Below are positions 1 to 7,607 of a stretch of 32,701 bases of DNA, piece after piece. Each line of letters starts with the position of its first letter. Position 1 is the first letter of the stretch. This DNA comes from Bordetella parapertussis. GTDB lineage: Bacteria > Pseudomonadota > Gammaproteobacteria > Burkholderiales > Burkholderiaceae_C. The DNA is taken from NCBI GenBank assembly GCA_945878355.1, contig CAMCTC010000048.1:1-32701 (forward strand). Reading direction: 5' to 3'. Under the pieces are notes generated by a model. It made no database searches, was not told the DNA's origin, and worked only from the letters and a program-made list of their open reading frames with translations. The position numbers were made by a program, and so were the translations under genes.

Positions 1-165
1 AAGTGTGTCCACAAACAAACTCTTCCCAAAACGTCGGGGACGAGATAGAAAGAACCGTCCAGGCTGTTTTATTAGATCGTAAGCATATTCTGTTTTATCG
101 ACATATATACAATTCGATTCCAATAAAAGGCTCAATGTGCTAATCCCTATGGGAAGATTTTTCAA
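1..165 (-). CDS. AAA-ATPase-like / PD-(D/E)XK family protein (DUF1703 type), N-terminal fragment
   Basis: This is the first 55 codons of a protein that runs off the left edge. Reading leftward from a TTG at 165 gives KNLPIGIST, then IYVDKTEYAYDLI, then FFLSRPRRFGKS. That is the hallmark opening of the DUF1703/AAA-ATPase-like family, with the RRFGKS P-loop at residues 44-49. An in-frame TAG lies just upstream and no ATG is available, so TTG is the likely start; family members usually begin with a near-identical M-K-x-L-P-I-G-I. The family joins a degenerate ATPase domain to a C-terminal PD-(D/E)XK nuclease-like domain and is common, often in many copies, in Bacteroidota. Its role is unsettled. 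Codon use is AT-rich, unlike everything to the right of base 1195. It lies downstream of, and on the same strand as, the C-terminal piece of a second family member, so the two are tandem paralogs. Confidence 0.8.
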   Translation of the reverse strand, partial: MKNLPIGISTLSLLLESNCIYVDKTEYAYDLIKQPGRFFLSRPRRFGKSLFVDTL

Positions 166-235
166 GATATTGATTTTAATTATCTAAAGATACGATATTA
201 ATACCAAAATAGGGAAATGCAACGGTATCATGGGA

Positions 236-254
236 GGGCGAATTCAATTCGCCC
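236..254. repeat. GGGCGAATT palindrome in the AT-rich intergenic
   Basis: A perfect inverted repeat with 9-base arms (GGGCGAATT) around a single C sits between the two DUF1703 pieces. The surrounding GGGCGAATT...CGCCCCTAC text resembles short dispersed intergenic repeats that I know from Bacteroidota and related environmental genomes. It could act as a transcript end or be a repeat copy. Only one copy is visible here, so dispersal cannot be shown. Confidence 0.5.
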
Positions 255-320
255 CTACAATATTCCGTAATTCAAAACATATAATTGCGGAAATATTACA
301 TTGAAACCTGTCGGGGAAAA

Positions 321-338
321 GACGCGAAGCATCGCGTC
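321..338. repeat. GACGCGA hairpin next to the DUF1703 stop codon
   Basis: A perfect 7-bp stem (GACGCGA / TCGCGTC) around the loop AGCA lies immediately beyond the stop codon of the upstream DUF1703 fragment. It could serve as a transcript-end hairpin, though no T-tract follows on the minus strand. Together with the 236-254 palindrome it looks like a short dispersed repeat pair of the foreign genome. Confidence 0.45.
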
Positions 339-339
339 T

Positions 340-1194
340 CTACGGGGTGGTTAAATAATCGGCTTGTACCAAATTACGTTCGGTTTTGTTAAAAACCAGG
401 CCTACTGCGTGTACCGTTTTGCCCTCTCTATTCCAGTATTTTTCTGCATATTTCTTTTGGATAATCTGCTCAAGCGCTTTATTATTTCCTTCAGGCAGGT
501 TGTCCACCACTTTTATCTCCATCACATAAATATGATGGCTAAGGATAATGGTTATATCAGCCTGACCATGATTGTTGCTGTCTTCCGGGATAACCTTTAC
601 CAATAGCGAAGCGAAAAAAGCAAAGAGAACCGAGGCGTAATATCCCTCATATTCGGCCAGGTTGTTATTTGTGAAGTTACGCCAGGGGATGCCAGCAAAT
701 AGACGCTTTATCGTGTCAATCAAAGATGGTACATCGCCCGACGACAACTCTTTCCGTAAATGAAGCTGGAAATCCAGTCTATTTTCCAACAAACCCGTAT
801 AAGCAAAAATGAATTTGTTATACAGCGCCTGCCTCACCTCCATATTTGGAATCTTCAAGGTATAGATTAACTGATTAAAATCAATATGGGTATTTACGAT
901 AGTCAGATATCCACTTTGAAAAAGAAGGGTAATGGGAATGATAGTCTCAACATCGAAAGAATCTAACACATCCGCAGTAACCTGAATTTTTTCCAGATCG
1001 GGTAAAAAGTATTGGTTTTTCTTGAATAGTTCCATAAGAAACGTAGGATTTCCCGTTTCAAACCAATAATTTCGAAATACTTTATCTTCACTGAGAAACA
1101 ATAAAATATCATAAGGATTATAAACCGATTCCAGACCCGTCCAGCTATAACCGTTATACCATTTTTTTACCTCTTCTGGATCACTACCAGCAAG
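340..1194 (-). CDS. DUF1703-type AAA-ATPase-like / PD-(D/E)XK nuclease protein, C-terminal part
   Basis: This is 284 residues of the C-terminal half of the same family as the fragment at the left edge. It opens with EEVKKWYNGYSW and SVYNPYDILLFL, the conserved linker after the ATPase domain. It ends with the nuclease-like core: EYEGYYASVL, GQADITII (acidic motif), VMEIKVV (the E-x-K motif) and ALEQIIQKKYAEKY. The N-terminal half is missing because at base 1195 the reading frame passes directly into the GNAT domain of an unrelated high-GC enzyme. The whole stretch is AT-rich and its codon choice (ctt, gct, ggt, agt) contrasts with the neighbour. I read it as sequence from another organism, probably Bacteroidota, joined by assembly; recent horizontal insertion is the alternative. 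Confidence 0.8.
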   Translation of the reverse strand, partial: LAGSDPEEVKKWYNGYSWTGLESVYNPYDILLFLSEDKVFRNYWFETGNPTFLMELFKKNQYFLPDLEKIQVTADVLDSFDVETIIPITLLFQSGYLTIVNTHIDFNQLIYTLKIPNMEVRQALYNKFIFAYTGLLENRLDFQLHLRKELSSGDVPSLIDTIKRLFAGIPWRNFTNNNLAEYEGYYASVLFAFFASLLVKVIPEDSNNHGQADITIILSHHIYVMEIKVVDNLPEGNNKALEQIIQKKYAEKYWNREGKTVHAVGLVFNKTERNLVQADYLTTP

Positions 1195-1200
1195 CATGTG
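1185..1200. other. Abrupt composition and homology junction (probable chimeric join)
   Basis: Within about ten bases the sequence changes from AT-rich DUF1703 coding sequence to GC-rich acyl-CoA synthetase/GNAT coding sequence. On the minus strand the last residues that fit the GNAT fold are VLRENRHM (ending at 1195); the next, LAGSDPEEVKKW, belong to the DUF1703 family. The frame stays open by chance. No insertion sequence, tRNA or attachment-like repeat is visible at the join. Confidence 0.8.
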
Positions 1201-3789
1201 GCGGTTCTCGCGCAGCACGGTCGCCACCAGGCGTTGGGTCCCGCGGTCGCGCTGAAAAGCGATCAGCTTGCGCATCAGCAGCGTGCCCAGTCCTGCACCC
1301 TTGAGTTCGGGGCGGATGATGATGCCGAATTCGGCATCGCAGTTGTCGGGGTCGGCGGTCGCTCGCACCACACCCAGGGTCTCCTCGCCACCACCCACGA
1401 TGGGCGACGTGGCAATGAAAGCCATCTCGCGCTCGTAATCGATCTGGGTCAGACGCGCGAGCTCGCTGCGCTCGATGCTGCGCCGGCTGTAGAAGACCCG
1501 CAGCCGCACGTCGACCGGATCCAGCCGCGCCAGGAATGCCAGATGCTGGGCTTCGTCCTCAGGCCGGATCGGCCGCAGCGTCAGCGCGCGGCCATGCCAG
1601 CTCAAAGTCTCGACCAGCTCGCCCGGGTAGGGCCGGATCGCAAAGCGGGCCGCACCACCGGGCGCCTCTGCACTGACACGAACCCTGGCGTCGAGCGCGA
1701 TCACGCCATTGGCGTCCACCAACAGCGGGTTGATATCGAGTTCGGCGATCTGCGGCACCTCAGCCAGCAGGCGCGAGACCGCGGTCAGCACGCCCACCAG
1801 CGCATCGGTGTCAGCGGGGGGCACGTCGCGCCAACCCGCAAGCAGTCGAGACACCAAGGTGCGATGGATCAGCGCGCGGGCCAGCGGCGGGTTGAGCGGG
1901 GGCAGCGCCACCGCACGGTCGGCCACCACCTCGACCGAAGTGCCGCCCTGGCCAAACAGGATCACCGGGCCGAACAAGGGGTCGATGCTGGCGCCGACGA
2001 TCAACTCGATCGCCCGTGGACGCCGCACCATCGCCTGGACGCTGAAACCCGCCAGCACGGCATCGGGCCGCGCCTGGGCCACGCGGCGGAGCATCGCCTC
2101 AGCAGCGTCGCGCAGCGCCTCAGCGTCGGGCAGGTCGAGCACGACGCCGCCGACATCGCTCTTGTGCGAGATCTGAGGCGACAGCACCTTCAGCGCCACC
2201 GGAAATCCAATGGCTTGGGCAACGCGCACCGCGTCATCGGCTGTGGCCGCGGCGATACGCGTGGTCACCACCGGCACGCCGCAGGCCGCGAGCAGCGATT
2301 TCGCTTCCGGTTCGCTGAGCCAGCTGCGGCCTTCGGCCAACGCGGCGCCGACGATTCGGCGCACCTGGCCCAGGTCTGCCGAATCGCCGGGCGCACCGGC
2401 CGGCGGCGCCTCGGTCAACTGGGCCTGGTTGCGCCGGTAGGTCAGCAGCATCGAGAAAGCCCGCACGGCTTCCTCGGGGGTGTCGTAGCTCGCGATGCCG
2501 GCCTGGTGAAACAGCTGCCTGGCTTCGGCCACGCCAGGCCCACCCAGCCAGCAGCTCAAGATGCGGTTGGGCGCAGCCGCCATCACGGGCACCAGCGCTG
2601 CAGCGATTTGTTGGCTGGGCACGATCGCGGTCGGCGCATGCATGAACAGCAAGCTGCCGCTGTCGGCGTCAGCCAGCAAGGCCTGCACAGTTCCGACATA
2701 GCGCTGCACCGGCGCATCGCCAATGATGTCGACCGGGTTGGCATGCGACCAGTTGGCCGGCAGCCAGGCGTCCAGCGCTTGCAGCGTCGTCGGCGAAAGC
2801 TCGGTCAGCGCCACCCCGGCCAGCGCAGCGGCATCGGCCGCCATCACCCCCGCGCCACCGCCATTGGTCAACAAGGTCAGGCTGTCCTGCTCGCCGACCG
2901 CGCCCCGTCTGGACTGTCCGCTGAAATGCGTCAGTGCTTCGGCGGCGATGAACAGGTCTTGCAGCGTGTCGACACGCAACATGCCGGCACGCCGGATCGC
3001 AGCGTCGAACACCAGATCCGACGCCGCCAGCGCACCGGTGTGCGATGCAGCGGCCTTTTGTCCCTGGGCAGAGCGTCCAGCCTTGACCACCAACACCGGT
3101 TTGTTGCGCGCCGCTGCGCGCGCCGCTGACATGAACTTGCGCGGCGCATCGATGGACTCGATATAGAGCAGGATCGCCCGGGTCTTCGGGTCGCTGGCCA
3201 AATAGTCGAGCATGTCGCCGAAGTCGACATCCGCGTGCTCACCCAGCGAGACGCATTGCGAGAAGCCAACACCACGGCCCTGAGCCCAGTCGAGCATGGC
3301 AGTGACCAGCGCACCCGACTGCGAGACCAGCGCGAGCGCACCGGGTGCCGCGCTGATGTGGGCAAAGCTGGCATTGAGCGCGATGTGCGGCGCGAGCAGT
3401 CCCAGGCAATTGGGCCCGAGGATGCGCAGCAGGTGGCGACGCGACGCCTGCTGCATCGCCTGCTTTTGCTCGGCACTCAGGCCGGCGGTCATCACGACAG
3501 CGGCCCTGGTGCCGCGCGCGCCCAGCGCATCGATCAGTTCGGCAACGCTGGCCGGCGGAGTGCAGATCAGCGCCAGGTCGGGCGCGGACGGCAGCTCGGC
3601 GACCGTCGGGTAGACCGCGACGCCGTCGAGCTGCGCGCGCCTGGGGTTGACCGCATACACAGCGCCGGCATACCCGCCCGTTGTCAGATTGCGCCAGACC
3701 GTCGCGCCCAGGCTGGCCGCGCGGTCAGAAGCACCGATCACGACCACTGACCGGGGGTCGAACATCGAATCGAGGTGGCGGATGCTCAT
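1195..3789 (-). CDS. NDP-forming acyl-CoA synthetase with C-terminal GNAT acetyltransferase domain (PatZ/Pka-like), 3'-truncated
   Basis: A multidomain protein, 865 residues visible. An N-terminal CoA-binding Rossmann domain begins with VVVIGASDR (residues ~14-22). Succinyl-CoA-ligase-like domains follow, with the phospho-acceptor histidine H250 in ASHTGAL. An ATP-grasp domain (~500-700) contains FPVALKVLSP and ISHKSDVGGV. The C-terminal GNAT domain (~735-865) has the acetyl-CoA loop KGAGLGTLL. In E. coli PatZ this architecture acetylates lysines of acetyl-CoA synthetase; others in the family may ligate acyl-CoAs, so the substrate is inference. I chose the ATG at 3789 (MSIRHLDSM) because the family starts there; an ATG eight codons upstream adds MPLCLWSP. 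About 20-30 residues of the GNAT end are lost at the junction with AT-rich DNA, compared with the usual ~890-900 aa. The intergenic stretch upstream (3790-4018) holds the divergent start region of the next gene. Confidence 0.9.
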
Positions 3790-4018
3790 GGGTGACCACA
3801 AGCATAGGGGCAAGCCCGTGCCGACGGCGTGGGCAAAAGATGATGCAGCACAGACCGAATGACGACAATCGCACAGTTGTCATGCCCGCATTCAGCCCGT
3901 GACCGGATCAATCGTGAATGGGCGCTTTGAATTTTCTCTTTGCGGCCGACTTGACAAGTCCTTGGAATTTGACAATCCATCACAATATCTCCCGAACCTT
4001 CATCCTGTAGACAACCTC

Positions 4019-4978
4019 ATGAACCTCAAACGAGTTTTCGCCGCGCTGGGTCTTGCGCTGCTGGCATGGTCAGCCTTCGCGCTGCCAACGCTGGAAGCCG
4101 TCCAAGCCGCAATCGGTCAAGGCAATTACGTTCAGGCCGAGACGATGATGAGCGAAGTCGTTGCGGCCAAGCCCAACAGTGCGAAGGCGCACTATCTTTA
4201 TGCCGAGATCCTGGCGCACAACAAGCGCTTCGACCAAGCGACGGCGCAAGCTGCGCAAGCCAAGTCGATCGACCCTTCGCTGAAGTTCACCCAACCCGAG
4301 AAATTCCGGGCCTTTGAGCAACTGCTCGAGCGCGAACAGAGCGCGGCCCAGAGCGCCAGAACTGCCAAGGCCACACCGGCGCCAGAGCGCAAGGTCGCCG
4401 CAGCAGTGACCCCGGCACCGGCGCCGAGCAGCTCGCTGCCTTCATGGATCTGGGCGCTGGGCGGCGGCGCCGCTGCGCTGCTGGCTTGGCGCCTGTGGAA
4501 CCGCAGGCAGCAAGCCGCGGCGAGCGCTTCGGCCGGCGGCTACGCTGCGCCAGCAGCGGCTGGGGTCAATAGCTACAGCCAAGCCTATGCACCGGCGCAA
4601 GCCGCTGGCTACGGCGCGCCTCAGGCTGCTGGCTACGGCGCACCTCAGGCTGCTGGCTACGGCGCGCCTCAGGCGCCTGGCTACTACCCGCCGCAGCAAG
4701 CGCCGCGCAGCGGCATGCTGGGCACCGGGATGGCGGTGGCTGGCGGCATGGCCGCGGGCATGCTCGCCGCAAAGCTGTTCGAAGGCCATGGCGATGGGGC
4801 GAGCGCGGGTCATGCCGCCGCACAGGGTTCGAGCCAAGGGCTGACACCCGGACTGTTTGACGACGCGTCAGGCAACGGCTCGGCAGCACAGGAATTGCAA
4901 CAGCGGCCGATCGATTTCGGCAACGGTCAGGACTGGGGCGGCGACGACGCTGCACCGGCCAGCGACGACGGCTGGTAA
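4019..4978 (+). CDS. Secreted TPR-like protein with a transmembrane anchor and GYGAPQAA repeats
   Basis: 319 residues, no named family recognised. The ATG at 4019 is preferred over an upstream ATG at 3899 because it opens a clean signal peptide (MNLKRVFAALGLALLAWSAFA, cleaved near A-L-P). Residues ~25-95 look like two TPR helices pairs (QGNYVQAETM, NSAKAHYLYAEILAHNKRF). A Pro/Ala/Lys linker leads to a hydrophobic segment (WIWALGGGAAALLAWRLW, ~140-160) followed by basic RRQQ. The second half is low complexity, with three exact-length 8-residue units GYGAPQAA. A Gly/Ala hydrophobic stretch follows (MLGTGMAVAGGMAAGMLAAKLF), then an acidic tail ending DDGW. It is probably an envelope protein with a periplasmic TPR domain. 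No strong Shine-Dalgarno is visible. It is convergent with the small gene at 5044. Confidence 0.75.
   Translation: MNLKRVFAALGLALLAWSAFALPTLEAVQAAIGQGNYVQAETMMSEVVAAKPNSAKAHYLYAEILAHNKRFDQATAQAAQAKSIDPSLKFTQPEKFRAFEQLLEREQSAAQSARTAKATPAPERKVAAAVTPAPAPSSSLPSWIWALGGGAAALLAWRLWNRRQQAAASASAGGYAAPAAAGVNSYSQAYAPAQAAGYGAPQAAGYGAPQAAGYGAPQAPGYYPPQQAPRSGMLGTGMAVAGGMAAGMLAAKLFEGHGDGASAGHAAAQGSSQGLTPGLFDDASGNGSAAQELQQRPIDFGNGQDWGGDDAAPASDDGW
4601..4672 (+). repeat. Three tandem 24-bp units encoding GYGAPQAA-type repeats
   Basis: Three head-to-tail 24-base copies lie at 4601-4624, 4625-4648 and 4649-4672. They differ only at single third positions (for example gcc/gct and gcg/gca), and a degenerate fourth begins at 4673. 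Such in-frame units can expand or contract by slippage without breaking the frame. Confidence 0.85.
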
Positions 4979-4983
4979 GCGCT

Positions 4984-5003
4984 AGCGGGCCAACGCGCCC
5001 GCT
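4984..5003. terminator. Hairpin between convergent genes
   Basis: A perfect 7-bp stem AGCGGGC / GCCCGCT with a 6-base loop lies just past the stop of the TPR-like gene, in the 65-bp gap before the convergent small gene. There is no T-run, so it is a weak or bidirectional terminator candidate. Confidence 0.4.
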
Positions 5004-5043
5004 GCTCGCAAGATTCTCAGGGTTCAGCGGCGCTCAGCGGCGC

Positions 5044-5271
5044 TCACCGCTGACCGAAGACCCGTATCCATTCGACGCCCTGGTTGAAAGCGGCATCGAT
5101 CGCGGTTTCTTCGGTCAAAAAGTTGCCGGGCTGCATCGCAATCACGCGCGGCCGGCTCGGCCAGGCATTCCTGGCCACGACCAGCGCAGGCGCGAACTTG
5201 CCACTGTCAACCGCTCTCGCGCTGCACTGCAGTTCATAGTCCGCGTGGCGGAATGTCTTGGTTGCGCTCAC
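5044..5271 (-). CDS. Small conserved-looking hypothetical protein (75 aa)
   Basis: A 75-residue soluble protein without signal peptide or membrane segment, starting at GTG. The sequence has a regular alpha/beta look (YELQCSAR, FAPALVVARNAWPSRPRVIAM, TEETAIDAAFNQGVEWI). It resembles small Burkholderiales hypothetical proteins that I know only by their V-V-x-x-x-W-P-x-R-P-R core; no function is known to me. It begins 18 bases after the stop of the AAR-like reductase on the same strand, so the two are probably co-transcribed. Its third-position GC bias and lack of a better overlapping frame support it as a real gene. Confidence 0.6.
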   Translation of the reverse strand: MSATKTFRHADYELQCSARAVDSGKFAPALVVARNAWPSRPRVIAMQPGNFLTEETAIDAAFNQGVEWIRVFGQR

Positions 5272-5289
5272 TGTGCCCGCCCGGGAAGG

Positions 5290-7560
5290 TCAAGTCCGCG
5301 CTTTCACCCGCCGCGCAAGGGTTGCAGATCTGGCGTCAGCCTCAGACGACGCCAGCTTGCTCTTGGCGTGCACTGTAGTCGATTGGCCGGCCGCCCCCTT
5401 GCGAGCGACCGGTTTGCGCGAAGCAGGACTGGCGCTGACCCATACTGCCGCGCCGCTGGCGCCCTCGACCAAGGCTTTGACCGGGCGAATCCGGGGCGGT
5501 TTGGCCTGTTCGGCGCCCAGAACGCGAGCTGCCGCCTGTCTGGCCCGCGCAGCCAAAGCCAACTCACGAACGCGGGCGATGTCGGCGTCGCTGAAAACCC
5601 CGTTGACACCCGAGATCCCCGCCAACTTCATGCCGTGCTTCAAACCCAGCTGGTAGATCTCGCGCACTTTTTCCCACTCGATCGCGCGGCCGACGGTGAA
5701 GCTCTCGAAACGGCCCTCGAGCGCCAGCACGATGGTCTCGGCCAGACAGGCATAAGCCACGCCTTCGGGCAGGCCGATGTTCTTCATCTTCACATCGCCG
5801 GGCAGCTGGATCTCGCCCGACTCGATCACCAGCACGTCGGGCCTGAGCGCCACCTGCTCAGGTGGCAGGTCGAGCGGACGAGCCACGTCGGTGATCACGC
5901 AACCAGGCTTGACCTTCATGATGTCGAGCACCTTCTTGCCGGCGCCCGAGGTGGCGGTCACGACCATGTCCATCTCGGCGATGTGGCTGTCGGCGCGGGC
6001 TGACAACACCAACTTGGCATCCGGCGTCTCGCGCAGGATCGACTCCTTGAGCGCGAGCAGCTTGGCCATTTCGGGCGAGACCAGGGTCACCTCCTCGGCA
6101 GCGCGAACCAGCAGCCTGGCGCAAGCCGCACCGATCGCACCGGTCGCACCCACCACCATGGCCTTGAACTTGACCCGCTCGCTGCCCTTGGGACTGGGCA
6201 GCAAGCGCATGCGCAGCAAAGCCTCGTGGGCCGCCCACAGCGCGCCAGATGCGCTGTAGCTGTTGCCGGTGGTGATCGGCAAGGACGCCCGCCTTGCCAC
6301 CGTCACACCCGCGTCTCCCACCACCTTGGTGAAAGCACCCAGACCCATGATCTGGGCCCCAAGCCGCTTGGCCATACGGGCTGCCGCCAGCAAGCGCCGG
6401 TAAGTGAATTCGGGGCTGTGCCCCATGATCTCGCGCGGCGTGCCGCCGACCGAGATCAACCAGCCTTCAGCCTCGACCCCCGTGGGCGAGCGTATGCCCT
6501 CGACCCTGGAGTAGACGAAGGGCGGCGCGTAGGCCATCACTTTCTCGATCGAATCCATCAGCAGCGGTGGCGAGACCCGCGACAGCAACTCGATCGGCTT
6601 GATCGCCTTGAAGTATTCCTGCGACAGCGGGTGGATCACGAATGCGAAGCGGTTGACGCGCTTGAAGCCGTTGGGATAGAGCAGTCGCGGCTCGAGTTGC
6701 AACTCGGCGATGATCTCAAGGTAATCGTCTTCCAGGATCTGGTCGGCCCTCTTCGCGGTGGCCGCGATGATCATCGCGTCGAGCAAGGCAGGGCCGAGCA
6801 CATGGCCGGCGAGCACCGGTGATCCGTCGACCACCAGGTGAACGCCCCGGTCCTTGAAGCTCGCCAAGCGCTCGTCATTGACGGTGCTGGTGACCAAGGT
6901 CTTGCCGGCAAGCTCTTCGAGGCCGAAGCCATCGAACTCGTGCACCGGCGCGACCAGCACCGTGGCCTGCTGCATCGCGCGACGCAGCACATGGTCGGAC
7001 CACTGTTGCAGCAGCGGCAGCGGGACGACGCGAGGCGGCAGCCAATCAAAGACATGATGCGCGCCGCTGGCGTAGAGGTCTAACGCCTCGATCGACCCCA
7101 GCAGCTTGGGCAGTCCCAGTTGTCGCAGCGGGTCGGCGAACTGCAGGTTCTGGCTGAACTCGGCCATCGCCATCGCCAACTTGTGCTGGGCCAGGCCAGA
7201 GAAGAACAAGACCTTGGCATTGTCGAAATAGTGCCCAAGTCCAGCCTGGGTGCGGCGCAGCGCCCATTCGAGAAAGATCTCGCCCAGGCGCTCACCAGTG
7301 GTCAGCGGCACCTGGGACGCTGCAAGCCTGTGCTTCTCGGCGTCGGACAGAACCCGTCGACCAACGCCAGCGCTTTCGAGGACCAGCCCCAGACCGATCG
7401 CATCGGCTTGGCGCTCCGACTGTTTGAGCAGTTTGATCGCCTTCGGCAGGCTGCCATCGGTGCCCTGCCTGCGCACCCGCATCGTCTGGCCCAGGAACGA
7501 AGTTTCGAAATCAAAGTCCTGGCTGCTGGAACCCAGGCTGATGCCCATCACGTTCTTCAT
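5290..7560 (-). CDS. Acyl-ACP reductase (AAR)-like dehydrogenase with an extra N-terminal domain and basic C-terminal tail
   Basis: 756 residues from the ATG at 7560 (MKNVMGISLGSS); an in-frame ATG at 7596 adds 12 unlikely residues. The C-terminal ~360 residues match the cyanobacterial long-chain acyl-ACP reductase plan: GAQIMGLGAFTKVVGDAG, then ITTGNSYSA, then the NADPH Rossmann loop VVGATGAIG (469-477). AYACLAET with Cys605 follows; this aligns with the catalytic Cys294 of the cyanobacterial enzyme in my recollection of that sequence. LEGRFESFTVGR comes next. Cyanobacterial AAR has ~340 residues and makes fatty aldehydes from acyl-ACP/CoA. Here ~300 residues precede it, beginning SLGSSSQDFDFE and GTDGS...ADAIGLGL, a domain like that of proteins annotated as quinate 5-dehydrogenase-like in other phyla. 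The last ~75 residues are Ala/Arg/Lys-rich and probably disordered. It is divergent from an Fe-type alcohol dehydrogenase, which would fit aldehyde-to-alcohol conversion. Family is confident; substrate is inferred. Confidence 0.75.
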   Translation of the reverse strand: MKNVMGISLGSSSQDFDFETSFLGQTMRVRRQGTDGSLPKAIKLLKQSERQADAIGLGLVLESAGVGRRVLSDAEKHRLAASQVPLTTGERLGEIFLEWALRRTQAGLGHYFDNAKVLFFSGLAQHKLAMAMAEFSQNLQFADPLRQLGLPKLLGSIEALDLYASGAHHVFDWLPPRVVPLPLLQQWSDHVLRRAMQQATVLVAPVHEFDGFGLEELAGKTLVTSTVNDERLASFKDRGVHLVVDGSPVLAGHVLGPALLDAMIIAATAKRADQILEDDYLEIIAELQLEPRLLYPNGFKRVNRFAFVIHPLSQEYFKAIKPIELLSRVSPPLLMDSIEKVMAYAPPFVYSRVEGIRSPTGVEAEGWLISVGGTPREIMGHSPEFTYRRLLAAARMAKRLGAQIMGLGAFTKVVGDAGVTVARRASLPITTGNSYSASGALWAAHEALLRMRLLPSPKGSERVKFKAMVVGATGAIGAACARLLVRAAEEVTLVSPEMAKLLALKESILRETPDAKLVLSARADSHIAEMDMVVTATSGAGKKVLDIMKVKPGCVITDVARPLDLPPEQVALRPDVLVIESGEIQLPGDVKMKNIGLPEGVAYACLAETIVLALEGRFESFTVGRAIEWEKVREIYQLGLKHGMKLAGISGVNGVFSDADIARVRELALAARARQAAARVLGAEQAKPPRIRPVKALVEGASGAAVWVSASPASRKPVARKGAAGQSTTVHAKSKLASSEADARSATLARRVKART

Positions 7561-7607
7561 GTGAAATCCGGCGCAAAGTTGAATTTCCATCATCAAACGA
7601 GGCCCGC
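7561..7607. promoter_or_regulatory. Very short divergent intergenic between the AAR-like gene and the alcohol dehydrogenase
   Basis: Only 47 bases separate the two start codons, so promoters for one or both genes must overlap coding sequence or lie inside it. It holds the alcohol dehydrogenase ribosome binding site ACGAGG (7597-7602, 5 bases before ATG 7608). I see no convincing -35/-10 pair. Such tight spacing suggests shared control. Confidence 0.4.

Noticed and set aside
1198..3129. Long open frame on the plus strand opposite the acyl-CoA synthetase
   Set aside because: It is antisense to a protein with clear domains, and its translation is Arg/Gln/His-rich without motifs. High third-position GC makes such frames open by chance.
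340..3813. A single 1,157-residue natural fusion protein
   Set aside because: Two unrelated, each incomplete, folds meet at a sharp composition change. The open frame at the join is better explained by chance.
3946..3998. Two TTGACA hexamers (3951 and 3969) as promoters for the TPR-like gene
   Set aside because: Neither has an acceptable -10 at 16-18 bases, so I did not call a promoter.
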